In this document: positions 37,741 to 46,123 of the stretch, in pieces | How the letters are laid out: every line of letters starts with the position of its first letter | Position numbering within the stretch: position 1 is the stretch's first letter | NCBI RefSeq assembly: GCF_900129445.1 | Contig: NZ_FQVT01000014.1 | Coordinates: 1 to 64,000, forward strand | Length of the DNA stretch: 64,000 bases | DNA from: Salegentibacter echinorum | GTDB lineage: Bacteria; Bacteroidota; Bacteroidia; Flavobacteriales; Flavobacteriaceae | Reading direction: 5' to 3' | Translations under genes and position numbers: made by a program | The notes under the pieces: model-generated | Told to the model about the DNA's origin: nothing | Databases searched by the model: none | What the model saw: only the letters and a program-made list of their open reading frames with translations

Positions 37741-38369
37741 TGTTCAATTTCTTTTAATAGGTTATTGTATTTTCTCAATATTTTTTGAGGATTTTTGGCA
37801 TTCATTATAGATGAGACCATAGCAATGCCATCAAAAGGTAATGATTTTAGCAATTCAATTTTTTCCAGATTTATTCCACCGGCCAGATAAATGGGCAACT
37901 GGGTGAGACTTCTGCATTTTTCAATGCTTTTCCACCGCACTATCTCGCAATTATCTACGGTAGAAGAGGGAAACAGAGAGCAAAATGAAAAGTAATCAAA
38001 GCCTAGATGTTCAGCGTTTTTTACATACGACAAATCATTTTCTAAGGTTAATCCTTTTAAAAGTAAACGGTCTAAATTTTGCTCCACCCGGGAAATGTTT
38101 TCAGGAAGCATATCAAAATGGATTCCGTCAAAATTCATTTCCTGGCATAATTCCCATTGGTTGTTAATTAAAACCGGTGTTTTCGTAGAAGAAAACAAGT
38201 CGATAATGGCTTGCAACAAGGCTTTGTCCCAGGTTTTAATTTTGGGATTATCCCAAATCTGCAGTGCAGCTATTTCTTCCTCTTTTATTTGAGTGAGCTG
38301 AGATAAAATCTGGTCGGCTTCCATCGCCGGATCAATCACTAAGTATATTCCTTTTGACAATTTTTTCAT
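37737..38369 (-). CDS. Divergent ThiE/TenI-like protein
   Basis: A 210-residue TIM-barrel protein related to thiamine-phosphate synthase: it starts G-I-Y-L-V-I-D, has a beta/alpha repeat pattern, and a late A-G-G-I-N segment near 173-177. Several ThiE substrate residues are not in place: the Q-x-R-x-K motif of strand 2 appears as L-Q-I-W-D-N-P-K, and the G-x-I-F-x-T-x-T-K region reads S-L-F-P-S-S-T. It may therefore not be a normal thiamine-phosphate synthase. One base separates it from the upstream HypE-like gene, and a 4-bp overlap joins it to the Trm112-like gene. Confidence 0.72.
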   Translation of the reverse strand: MKKLSKGIYLVIDPAMEADQILSQLTQIKEEEIAALQIWDNPKIKTWDKALLQAIIDLFSSTKTPVLINNQWELCQEMNFDGIHFDMLPENISRVEQNLDRLLLKGLTLENDLSYVKNAEHLGFDYFSFCSLFPSSTVDNCEIVRWKSIEKCRSLTQLPIYLAGGINLEKIELLKSLPFDGIAMVSSIMNAKNPQKILRKYNNLLKEIEQ

Positions 38370-38370
38370 A

Positions 38371-39420
38371 CTAATCTAATCTATTTTCCAGGGCGTTAAA
38401 AAAAGCTTTCCAATAAGGATCTTCTTTATAAATCAATTTTTCTTCATCTTTGGCAGTTATTATCTTTCGATTCGTTTTTTCAGATAGTGTCTCTCCAATT
38501 TTTCCAGCTCTTATTCCATTTTCCTGTAATAAATTGACCACATTTTTCGTTATTTCCTTTGGGCAGGCTATCAATAAACTTCCCGCCGCAATACAGCGGT
38601 AAGGATCTATGTCGAAGAGTTGACAGAGCTGGTTTTGCGCTTCTCCCAATGGAATTTTATTTCGGTGAATTTCAACACCTGTTTCGCTGGCTTCACAAAG
38701 TTCATATATCCCGCCCAGTACACCACCTTCTGTGCAGTCGTGCATTCCCGAGATTTGACTAAATAATTCTTTATCACTCCTTAAAATTTGTAATTCTGGT
38801 AGTACACTAATTTGGTACAGGCTATCTGCCAAATCCTTTTGCATTTCCTGTCCCAAATGAAGAGAAGTATGTTTTGGAAAGCTTTTAGCCAAAATCGCCG
38901 CACTGGATAAAGCCGCTGTCTTTGTTAAAATAAGATCCTGATTGGGCTTGATAAATACTGTTGACTTTGCGAGAGAGAGTTTTACTTCTGAAAACATTGT
39001 AACCGCCCCTGAAATGGTCGTTGGACCTTTATTGCTAAAACCGGTATGCCCGCCCGTAATGGAAATTTTCATTCCTTTACAAAACAGATGAATTTGGTGC
39101 CAATATTCATTTAGCTCTTCATCCCTTAAATCTTCGGAAAAATTAAATACAAACTGTGCGTATTGAGGTAAGAAACCGCTGGTAGCAATATCATTAGCCG
39201 TTAAAACGACCGATAACCAGGCAGAATCTTTCATTCCCAATGAAGGCACTAAGCTCGTAGGATCACTGGCGGTAACTAGTCCTGTGTTTTCTCCCGTTCT
39301 AATGAGTGCGGTATCTACTCCAAATTGTGGTCCTTGAAGAACTTTTGAATTTTTAAACCCTGTTTGTTGAGTGAACAACTCTTCCAATAAATCACGCTCA
39401 ATTTTGCCTGTCTTAGCCAT
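38371..39420 (-). CDS. AIR-synthase-related (HypE/ThiL/SelD-like) ATP-binding protein
   Basis: A 349-residue member of the PurM-type superfamily. The N-terminal half has D-T-A-L-I near 32-36, T-A-S-D-P near 49-53, and L-T-A-N-D-I-A-T-S-G near 72-81, which line the ATP site; a glycine-rich I-S-G-A and a second D-C-T-E-G-G-V-L-G-G-I-Y-E-L near 226-240 follow. ThiL, a thiamine-phosphate kinase, belongs to the same superfamily, but the pattern here is closer to HypE-like proteins. Its start shares bases with the stop of the methyltransferase. Confidence 0.8.
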   Translation of the reverse strand: MAKTGKIERDLLEELFTQQTGFKNSKVLQGPQFGVDTALIRTGENTGLVTASDPTSLVPSLGMKDSAWLSVVLTANDIATSGFLPQYAQFVFNFSEDLRDEELNEYWHQIHLFCKGMKISITGGHTGFSNKGPTTISGAVTMFSEVKLSLAKSTVFIKPNQDLILTKTAALSSAAILAKSFPKHTSLHLGQEMQKDLADSLYQISVLPELQILRSDKELFSQISGMHDCTEGGVLGGIYELCEASETGVEIHRNKIPLGEAQNQLCQLFDIDPYRCIAAGSLLIACPKEITKNVVNLLQENGIRAGKIGETLSEKTNRKIITAKDEEKLIYKEDPYWKAFFNALENRLD

Positions 39421-40142
39421 TATACTACATCTTTAAATTGAATATACATCCCAAAAAAATCGCCTAAGGGGTAATCCCATTGCTGTACAGGAAACCATTT
39501 TGGCAAGCCTGTACAATGCCATCTTATGGTATAATCCCGACCGTGCAAAGCTTGTTCTATCAGCTTTTTTAGCTTGTTGGGCGTATAGAATGTAGCGGTG
39601 TTGTAGAATTGATTTTTTCCAAAAGCTTGCTGCGTGCGGCGTCGAATCAATTTAGGAGTGTTACGATTCATCATCCCCATAATGATTCCGTATTTCCCTA
39701 CCCGGGCTGCTTCGCGTAAAACCTGAATTGGATCTTTATAATATTCAAAAGTGGTGATAAATGCCACGGCATTAAAAGTATGATCTTTAAATGGAAGGTA
39801 GTGCGAATCGGCCATCACCAATTCACCATCAAAACGATGTAAAGCCTGTGACAACATAAACGGCGAAATATCTCCACCCGTTGCCTGGATGCCAATTTCT
39901 TGCCACCACCGGGTAAACCTTGTAGTGCCGCAGCCAAATTCCAGCAAGTTTTCTACCCGCGTATCTGCTTTAATTAGTTGTTCTAGCAGTCGTTTTTGAT
40001 ATACTTCTGCCCTTTTGTAGGGTCCCTCGTAATACTCTTCATATGTATCGGTATATTTCCTGTTAAAAAACCATTCTGATCGTCCTTGCCAGGTTTCGGT
40101 TTTTTCGGGTACGAGTTGTTGATTTATTTTTTTTATATCCAT
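39420..40142 (-). CDS. Class I SAM-dependent methyltransferase
   Basis: A 240-residue methyltransferase. SAM motif I is E-F-G-C-G-T-T-R-F at 68-76; G-G-D-I-S near 94 binds the ribose; the D-S-H-Y-L-P-F motif is near 108-114. The first 45 residues are charged and aromatic-rich (W-F-F-N-R-K-Y-T-D-T-Y-E-E-Y-Y-E-G). It is the first gene after a TPP riboswitch. No clear substrate; the Trm112-like gene at the operon end may be its partner. Confidence 0.88.
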   Translation of the reverse strand: MDIKKINQQLVPEKTETWQGRSEWFFNRKYTDTYEEYYEGPYKRAEVYQKRLLEQLIKADTRVENLLEFGCGTTRFTRWWQEIGIQATGGDISPFMLSQALHRFDGELVMADSHYLPFKDHTFNAVAFITTFEYYKDPIQVLREAARVGKYGIIMGMMNRNTPKLIRRRTQQAFGKNQFYNTATFYTPNKLKKLIEQALHGRDYTIRWHCTGLPKWFPVQQWDYPLGDFFGMYIQFKDVV

Positions 40143-40169
40143 TGTTTAAATTCTTTTAAAAATAAAAAA

Positions 40170-40198
40170 ACCATTCCCTGGGAATCCAACGGAATGGT
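40170..40198 (-). terminator. Terminator hairpin of the TPP riboswitch
   Basis: Between the aptamer and the methyltransferase, the minus strand shows ACCATTCC pairing with GGAATGGT, followed by seven T residues. This is an expression platform for transcription termination when TPP is bound. Confidence 0.88.
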
Positions 40199-40223
40199 GC
40201 AATGGAATATATAATATTCATAA

Positions 40224-40300
40224 ATCTGCATCCCTACGTTGGCATTATCCAAATCAGGTTTCGGGTTTTATCTCAGCCTTCCGGCACCCCGTGCATCTAT
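40224..40300 (-). promoter_or_regulatory. TPP (thi-box) riboswitch
   Basis: On the minus strand the leader carries G-G-G-G-T-G-C, G-G-C-T-G-A-G-A, A-C-C-C, then A-C-C-T-G-A-T-T-T-G-G-A-T-A-A-T-G-C-C and G-T-A-G-G-G-A: the conserved core of the thiamine pyrophosphate aptamer, with pairing P2 to P5 in order. It controls the four-gene operon that runs from 40142 down to 37465. Confidence 0.95.
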
Positions 40301-40924
40301 ATTTCAAGGTTTAATTTTAGTAATTACACTAAAACTTTACAGCTTAATTGGTAAAGGTACAAAATAAGAAAGAACATGAAGAATTTTCTAGTCAGACTTT
40401 TGTAAGTAAAATCTCACCCTCATTGCTTCAAAAATTTTTCTGAATATTTGAAAAAATTAATACGACATCTTTGTTGGTATTAAATTCTCAATGCGATTTA
40501 TTATCATTCCGCCTAACATTTAAACACCTATTAGCCAGTTTTTTAAGAAAAATTAATTCTAAAAAATAAAAGCTTTAATTAAGTGATGTTAAATTTCACT
40601 CCTTATTCTGTAACGAGAACATTAGCTATTTTCGAAATGAGCAATTTAGCTGAAGAAAATTACAAAAAAAATATTTAGGTGCTATTCATCGGATTTTTTG
40701 TACCTTTCGTCTGACTTACTGTTTTAGTAATACAAATGTATTATCCTATAAAGTCATTTTACAGAGACAAAAACACTTGTAATTGTCGTTTTACCCTACA
40801 AGGAGAAATAAAAATTTTATTAATCCTTTTACCGCATTTTCAGTGCTAGACTGTAAATAATTCTTGATTAAATAAAAGTCTTGTTATTGTAAACTTTCTT
40901 CTTTTAGAAAGAGAATCTTATGCT
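40301..40924. other. Long divergent intergenic region
   Basis: About 620 bp. It holds the promoter of the TPP operon (minus) and that of the TPR/HTH regulator (plus). A -7-like element TACCTTTCG is near 40700. No gene seen. Confidence 0.4.
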
Positions 40925-42277
40925 ATGAAGTTTTTATATTATCTTATATTTCTATTCATTTTTTTTAAAAAAAATGATTTAGCTGCAGGAAATATTACTT
41001 TAAATGAAAGGAAACCGTTTCCCGTTTCTTTAACAGATGAAAGCGTGTCTAATCTTTTAGAAAAAGCTCAGGTTTTTATAGACAAGGGGGAATATGATAA
41101 AAGTACTATTTATTTAAATACTATTGCTAAGCGTTATAAAGGAAATAATATAGAGATAGAAACTAGGGTACTGGGAGCGTTAGCACGTAATTATTTACAT
41201 ATTGGACTTGAAAGGAAAGCTTTAATTTATTGGAATGACGCTTTAGGACTGATAAAAGGCCTTCCTAACGAAAAATACTTTGCAGCCATTTTTCAAAATG
41301 ATATGGCAAAAGCTTTTCTCAAAATAAAGAAACCAGAAAAAGCGCGAGAATGTTTAGAGAAAGCTCTTACTGCATATCCTTTACCTCAAACCTATCAAAA
41401 ACTTTCTAAACTTGCTATAGATACGAAAAGTAATTATGAATTGGCTAAATACTATTTAGATTCGGGTTTAAAACTCATCCAAAACAAATACAGGTCTGAT
41501 TCTTATACAATGAAAGTAAATAATAATCCTGAAGGGAATTTAGCTTATGCTATGATTTTGGAAGGTTATGCCTATTATTACTTAAAGAATGGCGATCTTA
41601 AAACTTCCTTAAGAAAATACACAGAAGCACTACATCTTACCAGAATTTTAGAGAGAAAAAACTTAAGAACAAGGATAATTAAGAAGATAGGGTATCTTCA
41701 TCTAACTCTGGGCAAGGTAAAGGAATCCAACAATTTTATGGCTGATTCGGTGGCTCTTAACGATAGTTTAAATGTAAAAAAAAGTAAAATTCTAGATATT
41801 GAGTTTGAAGATGTAAATAAAACAGATTATGGTAAAAAAGATAATAACGGTGTTTATCTAACAATAATAAGTTTTGTACTTATAATTGTAATTCTTACAA
41901 CTTATATAGTATTTAAATATTACAAATGGCAACGGAGAAGAAAATCTTTAAAAAAGAAAAATGCAGCTTTAAGAGCACGCTTAAATAAAAATTTTGATTC
42001 TCTTATAAAACTTGCTAAAACTGGGGATTCTTCTTTTTTAGCAAAATTTAAGCAAGTATATCCCATTCTATATGCTAAGTTAGATTCCAGGGAAAAAGCT
42101 TTAACAGACTCCGAAATAATTTTATGCGCCATGATATGGCTAAAATTCTCTACCAAGGAAATTGCTCAATATACATTTGTGCAACACAAGACTGTACAAA
42201 TTAAAAAATACAGATTACGAAAAAAGCTTTCACTTTCAAAAAATACAGATTTGTATAAATGGATTTGTGAATTATAA
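40925..42277 (+). CDS. TPR - transmembrane - LuxR-like HTH regulator
   Basis: A 450-residue protein of a Bacteroidota-typical design: a signal/anchor peptide (1-22), TPR-like helical repeats in the periplasm (about 40-290), one TM helix (about 310-332), a coiled basic linker (Q-R-R-R-K-S-L-K-K-K-N), and a C-terminal helix-turn-helix (about 385-445: L-T-D-S-E-I-I-L-C-A-M-I-W-L-K-F-S-T-K-E-I-A). It likely senses envelope signals and acts on DNA directly at the membrane. It sits directly upstream of the secreted adhesin/T9SS cluster, a plausible target. Confidence 0.85.
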   Translation: MKFLYYLIFLFIFFKKNDLAAGNITLNERKPFPVSLTDESVSNLLEKAQVFIDKGEYDKSTIYLNTIAKRYKGNNIEIETRVLGALARNYLHIGLERKALIYWNDALGLIKGLPNEKYFAAIFQNDMAKAFLKIKKPEKARECLEKALTAYPLPQTYQKLSKLAIDTKSNYELAKYYLDSGLKLIQNKYRSDSYTMKVNNNPEGNLAYAMILEGYAYYYLKNGDLKTSLRKYTEALHLTRILERKNLRTRIIKKIGYLHLTLGKVKESNNFMADSVALNDSLNVKKSKILDIEFEDVNKTDYGKKDNNGVYLTIISFVLIIVILTTYIVFKYYKWQRRRKSLKKKNAALRARLNKNFDSLIKLAKTGDSSFLAKFKQVYPILYAKLDSREKALTDSEIILCAMIWLKFSTKEIAQYTFVQHKTVQIKKYRLRKKLSLSKNTDLYKWICEL

Positions 42278-42968
42278 TTAGTAAAAAAAAATAGTACGGT
42301 TTTTCCAATCAATTTATTTTGGCAGAATTTAAAACTTTAAAATTTATATATCCGTACAAGATCAATTGACTTTAATGCTTGCTATTATAAGTTATATAAT
42401 TATTCTATCTTCCAAATATTCCAGTTCCTTTTTTTGCCTTTACTAATAATAATCTCCGTCTTACTGCAGGGATGGACCTTTAAAATTCGGAAGATGAGAT
42501 TTGGTTTCGATGCTAAACTTCACTCTGCTCAATTACTATTTTAAAGGTGTAATAGCCTCCTTATTTTCAATCTGTATTATTTGGATTGTATCCCATATCC
42601 CAAACCGTTTCGTAAGGTTTTAACTCCGGTTTGCGTAGAATTTCGTAATAAAAAATCCTTAGAAACTTCGAAAAGACTTATTCAAAAGTATAACAATGCT
42701 ATTCGTTCAAGATAGAATTAAAGTATATAATTATATATAATTTTTCGCCCTCACTTTTCTCAAACTAAAAAACATTTTAAGACTGAAGATGAACTTAAAA
42801 CTACGATTACTACCATTCTAATGCGCTTGTAGTACATATGTAATATATATGTAGTAGATCTGTAATAGGCTAAAATTGAGGGATTACCCCTATTGTTTTG
42901 CAGTTTTATAAAGTATTAACACCTACTCTATTAATACTTCAGTGTAAATCATATTAAAAACCGTCTTT
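42278..42968. other. Regulatory region before the adhesin cluster
   Basis: About 690 bp of AT-rich DNA with four 11-bp direct repeats (see 42828-42871) close to the adhesin start. No gene is recognisable. Confidence 0.45.
42828..42871 (+). promoter_or_regulatory. Four tandem 11-bp repeats, candidate operator
   Basis: Four units of 11 bp, each starting TGTA and following TGTA-R-T-A pattern (42828-42838, 42839-42849, 42850-42860, 42861-42871); units 1 and 3, and 2 and 4, resemble each other most, giving a 22-bp higher period. The repeat is in phase with the DNA helix and lies about 100 bp upstream of the adhesin gene, which suits cooperative activator binding. Confidence 0.55.
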
Positions 42969-45926
42969 ATGAAGAAACTATTACTTATCCTGTTTATTTT
43001 TATTGGTTTTTATGGAAATGCCCAAGTGGGTATAGGAACCGATATGCCCAATCCTTCAAGTCAACTTGAAATTGTCGCAAATGATCGCGGGGTTTTAATA
43101 CCCCAGGTACCTCTTTCCGGATTGACCGACAAAACAACCATAACTAACGGAAATGTAGAGAGCTTGCTTGTATTTAACACCTCTACTACCAATAATATTG
43201 TACCAGGGTACTATTATTGGTATAACGGTAGCTGGAAAAGAATTGCTTCCTCCGATAATACAAACACTAATATCCCAGATAATATTGTAATATGGAACAG
43301 TGAAAATGAAGAGTTCGTTTATTTGAATAAAGACGGTGATCGTGTAAATATAAGTTTAAATGAAATTGCAAATGAAAGTATCACTACTCTTATTGATAAC
43401 TTAGACGGAACTTATACTTATACAAGTGAAGACAATACAGTTACCACGATAAATGTTCCTGCCGATGTTATAGGTAATATTAATAATAATGGAATCATTT
43501 ATGAAAAGATAATTAATCTTATAACCAGCAATAATTTTAATTCGAGTATAACTGATAATGGAGATGGAACTTTTACCTATACAAATACACAAGGAAATTC
43601 GACAAATTTCGACGCTAACACTACAACCCTTGTAGACAATGGGGATGGAACTTATGATTTGACCAATGCTGATGGCAGCACGATCAATATTAATACCAAT
43701 GCTGCTAGCAATACATACGACAACACCAACTCCGGCCTTGCCTCTGGTAATGTACAGGACGCTTTGGATGAGATCCAACAAAACCTGGAGGATACCAGCA
43801 GTGATTTTGGCAATATCGATCTAACCGATAATGGAGATGGCACTTTCACTTTTACCGATGGAGATGGAAACCCTACAAACTTTGATGCCAATACCACGAC
43901 CTATACCAACAATAACGATGGCAGTTATACCTTTACCAATGCCAACGGGGAGACTATGACCATATCAGTGGTTTCAGACGTGGTGACCAATATCCAAAAT
44001 CAAGGTGATATTTATAATGAAATCATCAATATTGTAGGTGATACTTCAGATGCTTTGGTCGATAATGACGATGGTACTTTTACCCATACCGCAATGGATG
44101 GCACCGAAGTAACCTTTAATGCCAATACCACTTCTGTAACCGAAACCGATGGGGTTTATACTTTTACCAACCCTGCCGGCAATACCATCACAACCATAGA
44201 TACCAATGCCAGTGCTTTGGGATATGACAACACCAACTCCGGCCTTGCCTCCGGTAATGTACAAGATGCTTTAGATGAAATTGCAGGAACAACTGGTATT
44301 GTTTCTCCTTTATCTGATAATGGAGATGGTAGCTTTACTTATACCGATGAATCGGGAGCTTCAACTACGTTTGATACCAATAACGTAAATGTTTCTTTAG
44401 CTTCTGGTATTTACACTTTTAACGATGCTGATGGAAACACTATCACAACCATAGATACCAATGCCAGTGCTTTAGGATATGACAACACCAACTCCGGGCT
44501 TGCCTCTGGTAATGTACAGGACGCTTTGGATGAGATCCAACAAAACCTGGAGGATACCAGCAGTGATTTTGGCAATATCGATCTCACCGATAATGGAGAT
44601 GGCACTTTCACTTTTACCGATGGAGATGGAAACCCTACAAACTTTGATGCCAATACCACGACTTATACCAACAATAACGATGGCAGTTATACCTTTACCA
44701 ATGCCAACGGGGATAGTATGACGGTAACACTGGTTTCAGACGTGGTGACCAACATCCAAAATCAAGGGGATATTTATAATGAAATCATCAATATTGTAGG
44801 TGATACTTCAGATGCTTTGGTCGATAACGGAGATGGGACTTTTACCCATACCGCAATGGATGGCACCGAAGTAACCTTTAATGCCAATACCACTTCAGTA
44901 ACCGAAACCGATGGGGTGTATACCTTTACCGACCCTGCCGGCAATACTATCACAACCATAGATACCAATGCCAGTGCTTTAGGATATGACAACACCAACT
45001 CCGGCCTTGCCTCTGGTAATGTACAAGATGCTTTAGATGAGATTGCGGGAACAACTGGTATTATTTCTCCTTTATTAGATAATGGAGATGGTAGTTTTAC
45101 TTATACCGATGAATCCGGAGCTTCAACTACTTTTGATACCAATAACGTAAGTGTTTCTTTAGCTTCTGGTATTTACACTTTTAACGATGCTGATGGAAAC
45201 ACTATCACAACCATAGACACCAATGCCAGTGCAATTGCTTTTGATAATTCCACTAATCAATTCACTGCAAATAATGTTCAAGATGCTCTTGAAGAATTAG
45301 CTACTTTAGTTGATACTAATAAAGGAGATTTAACTGTGGACGGTGGTATTGAGTTTACAGGTGGCACCGATGGGGTTAATAAGTTATTAGACGATATGGG
45401 GATTCAAATTGCAGACGGTGGAATCAACACAATTAAACTTGCAGATGGTGCAGTAACTGCTCCAAAACTGTCATCTGGGGTAGGTGCTCCCAATCAGGTC
45501 CTAACAACAGATGGTAATGGGAATGATGCGCAACTCGCCTGGAAAAATATAGAAGATTTTGCGCCTGCACCGAATTTTTTCTATATGCCCGCAGTAATAT
45601 TTGAAACTATTCAAACAGGTACAGGTTTACAGCGAAACCTTTACGAGGATTATAAAAATCAATTTTCCGGGCAGCAGTTTGATGTAGCTCATGGTGCAAG
45701 TGGTTCTTCAAGAACATATACAGGTGGATTAGTGGGTAGTACTGGAGCTCCTTCAGCTATCCACGTATTCGAATCTAACGAATTATACTATTACATCACA
45801 TATTATGATCAAGACGTTTTTGCAAACCTAACTATAGACGAAAACGGGGTACTAACATATGATATCATTAATGATGCCTCCCCTACTTCCTATATGAACA
45901 TCGTATTTGTAATTAAGAATGAATAA
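42969..45926 (+). CDS. Large secreted repeat protein (adhesin-like)
   Basis: A 985-residue secreted protein. A signal peptide (about 1-18) is followed by a domain starting Q-V-G-I-G-T common to flavobacterial surface proteins. From about residue 135 to 757 it consists of beta-strand modules with D-N-G-D-G-T-F-T-Y-T and N-T-N-S-G-L-A-S-G-N-V-Q-D-A-L-D-E-I motifs, then a C-terminal globular domain (about 790-985), with L-A-D-G-A-V-T-A-P-K-L like phage tail-fibre proteins. The central 254-residue block is duplicated nearly exactly (43716-44477 and 44478-45239). D-x-D-G loops may bind calcium. No T9SS CTD is visible at its end. Confidence 0.85.
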   Translation: MKKLLLILFIFIGFYGNAQVGIGTDMPNPSSQLEIVANDRGVLIPQVPLSGLTDKTTITNGNVESLLVFNTSTTNNIVPGYYYWYNGSWKRIASSDNTNTNIPDNIVIWNSENEEFVYLNKDGDRVNISLNEIANESITTLIDNLDGTYTYTSEDNTVTTINVPADVIGNINNNGIIYEKIINLITSNNFNSSITDNGDGTFTYTNTQGNSTNFDANTTTLVDNGDGTYDLTNADGSTININTNAASNTYDNTNSGLASGNVQDALDEIQQNLEDTSSDFGNIDLTDNGDGTFTFTDGDGNPTNFDANTTTYTNNNDGSYTFTNANGETMTISVVSDVVTNIQNQGDIYNEIINIVGDTSDALVDNDDGTFTHTAMDGTEVTFNANTTSVTETDGVYTFTNPAGNTITTIDTNASALGYDNTNSGLASGNVQDALDEIAGTTGIVSPLSDNGDGSFTYTDESGASTTFDTNNVNVSLASGIYTFNDADGNTITTIDTNASALGYDNTNSGLASGNVQDALDEIQQNLEDTSSDFGNIDLTDNGDGTFTFTDGDGNPTNFDANTTTYTNNNDGSYTFTNANGDSMTVTLVSDVVTNIQNQGDIYNEIINIVGDTSDALVDNGDGTFTHTAMDGTEVTFNANTTSVTETDGVYTFTDPAGNTITTIDTNASALGYDNTNSGLASGNVQDALDEIAGTTGIISPLLDNGDGSFTYTDESGASTTFDTNNVSVSLASGIYTFNDADGNTITTIDTNASAIAFDNSTNQFTANNVQDALEELATLVDTNKGDLTVDGGIEFTGGTDGVNKLLDDMGIQIADGGINTIKLADGAVTAPKLSSGVGAPNQVLTTDGNGNDAQLAWKNIEDFAPAPNFFYMPAVIFETIQTGTGLQRNLYEDYKNQFSGQQFDVAHGASGSSRTYTGGLVGSTGAPSAIHVFESNELYYYITYYDQDVFANLTIDENGVLTYDIINDASPTSYMNIVFVIKNE
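43716..45239 (+). repeat. 762-bp tandem duplication inside the adhesin gene
   Basis: Two near-identical units, 43716-44477 and 44478-45239 (254 codons each). Within each unit the N-T-N-S-G-L-A-S-G-N motif recurs after 507 bp and then 255 bp, so the unit itself arose from smaller modules. The repeat keeps the reading frame, so copy number could change the protein's length. Confidence 0.9.
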
Positions 45927-45932
45927 TATCTC

Positions 45933-45960
45933 CCGGACACTTGAGCAATGGAGTGTCCGG
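45933..45960 (+). terminator. Hairpin after the adhesin gene
   Basis: Perfect 9-bp stem (CCGGACACT / AGTGTCCGG) with a 10-base loop, starting 6 bp after the stop and followed by TTAATTTAATT. The T-run is weak; it may terminate partially. Confidence 0.65.
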
Positions 45961-46123
45961 TTAATTTAATTATTAAGCTTAAATCTTAATTACAACTTGA
46001 AGAGTAGCAATTACTAAACTGTAGAAAATATGTTGAAGCTTAAAATTAATCAAAATATAAAGCTATAAACCTACTCATATTTTGCAATGCATTTTAAAAC
46101 CTTCAACTAGAAATCATCAGACA

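Noticed and set aside
42828-42871. CRISPR-like array
   Set aside because: Units are only 11 bp with no spacers and no cas genes nearby; better explained as protein-binding repeats.
43401-44998. Several antisense frames of 70-130 codons in the adhesin gene
   Set aside because: They are antisense shadows of a low-complexity repeat gene, repeated with the same period as the sense repeats.
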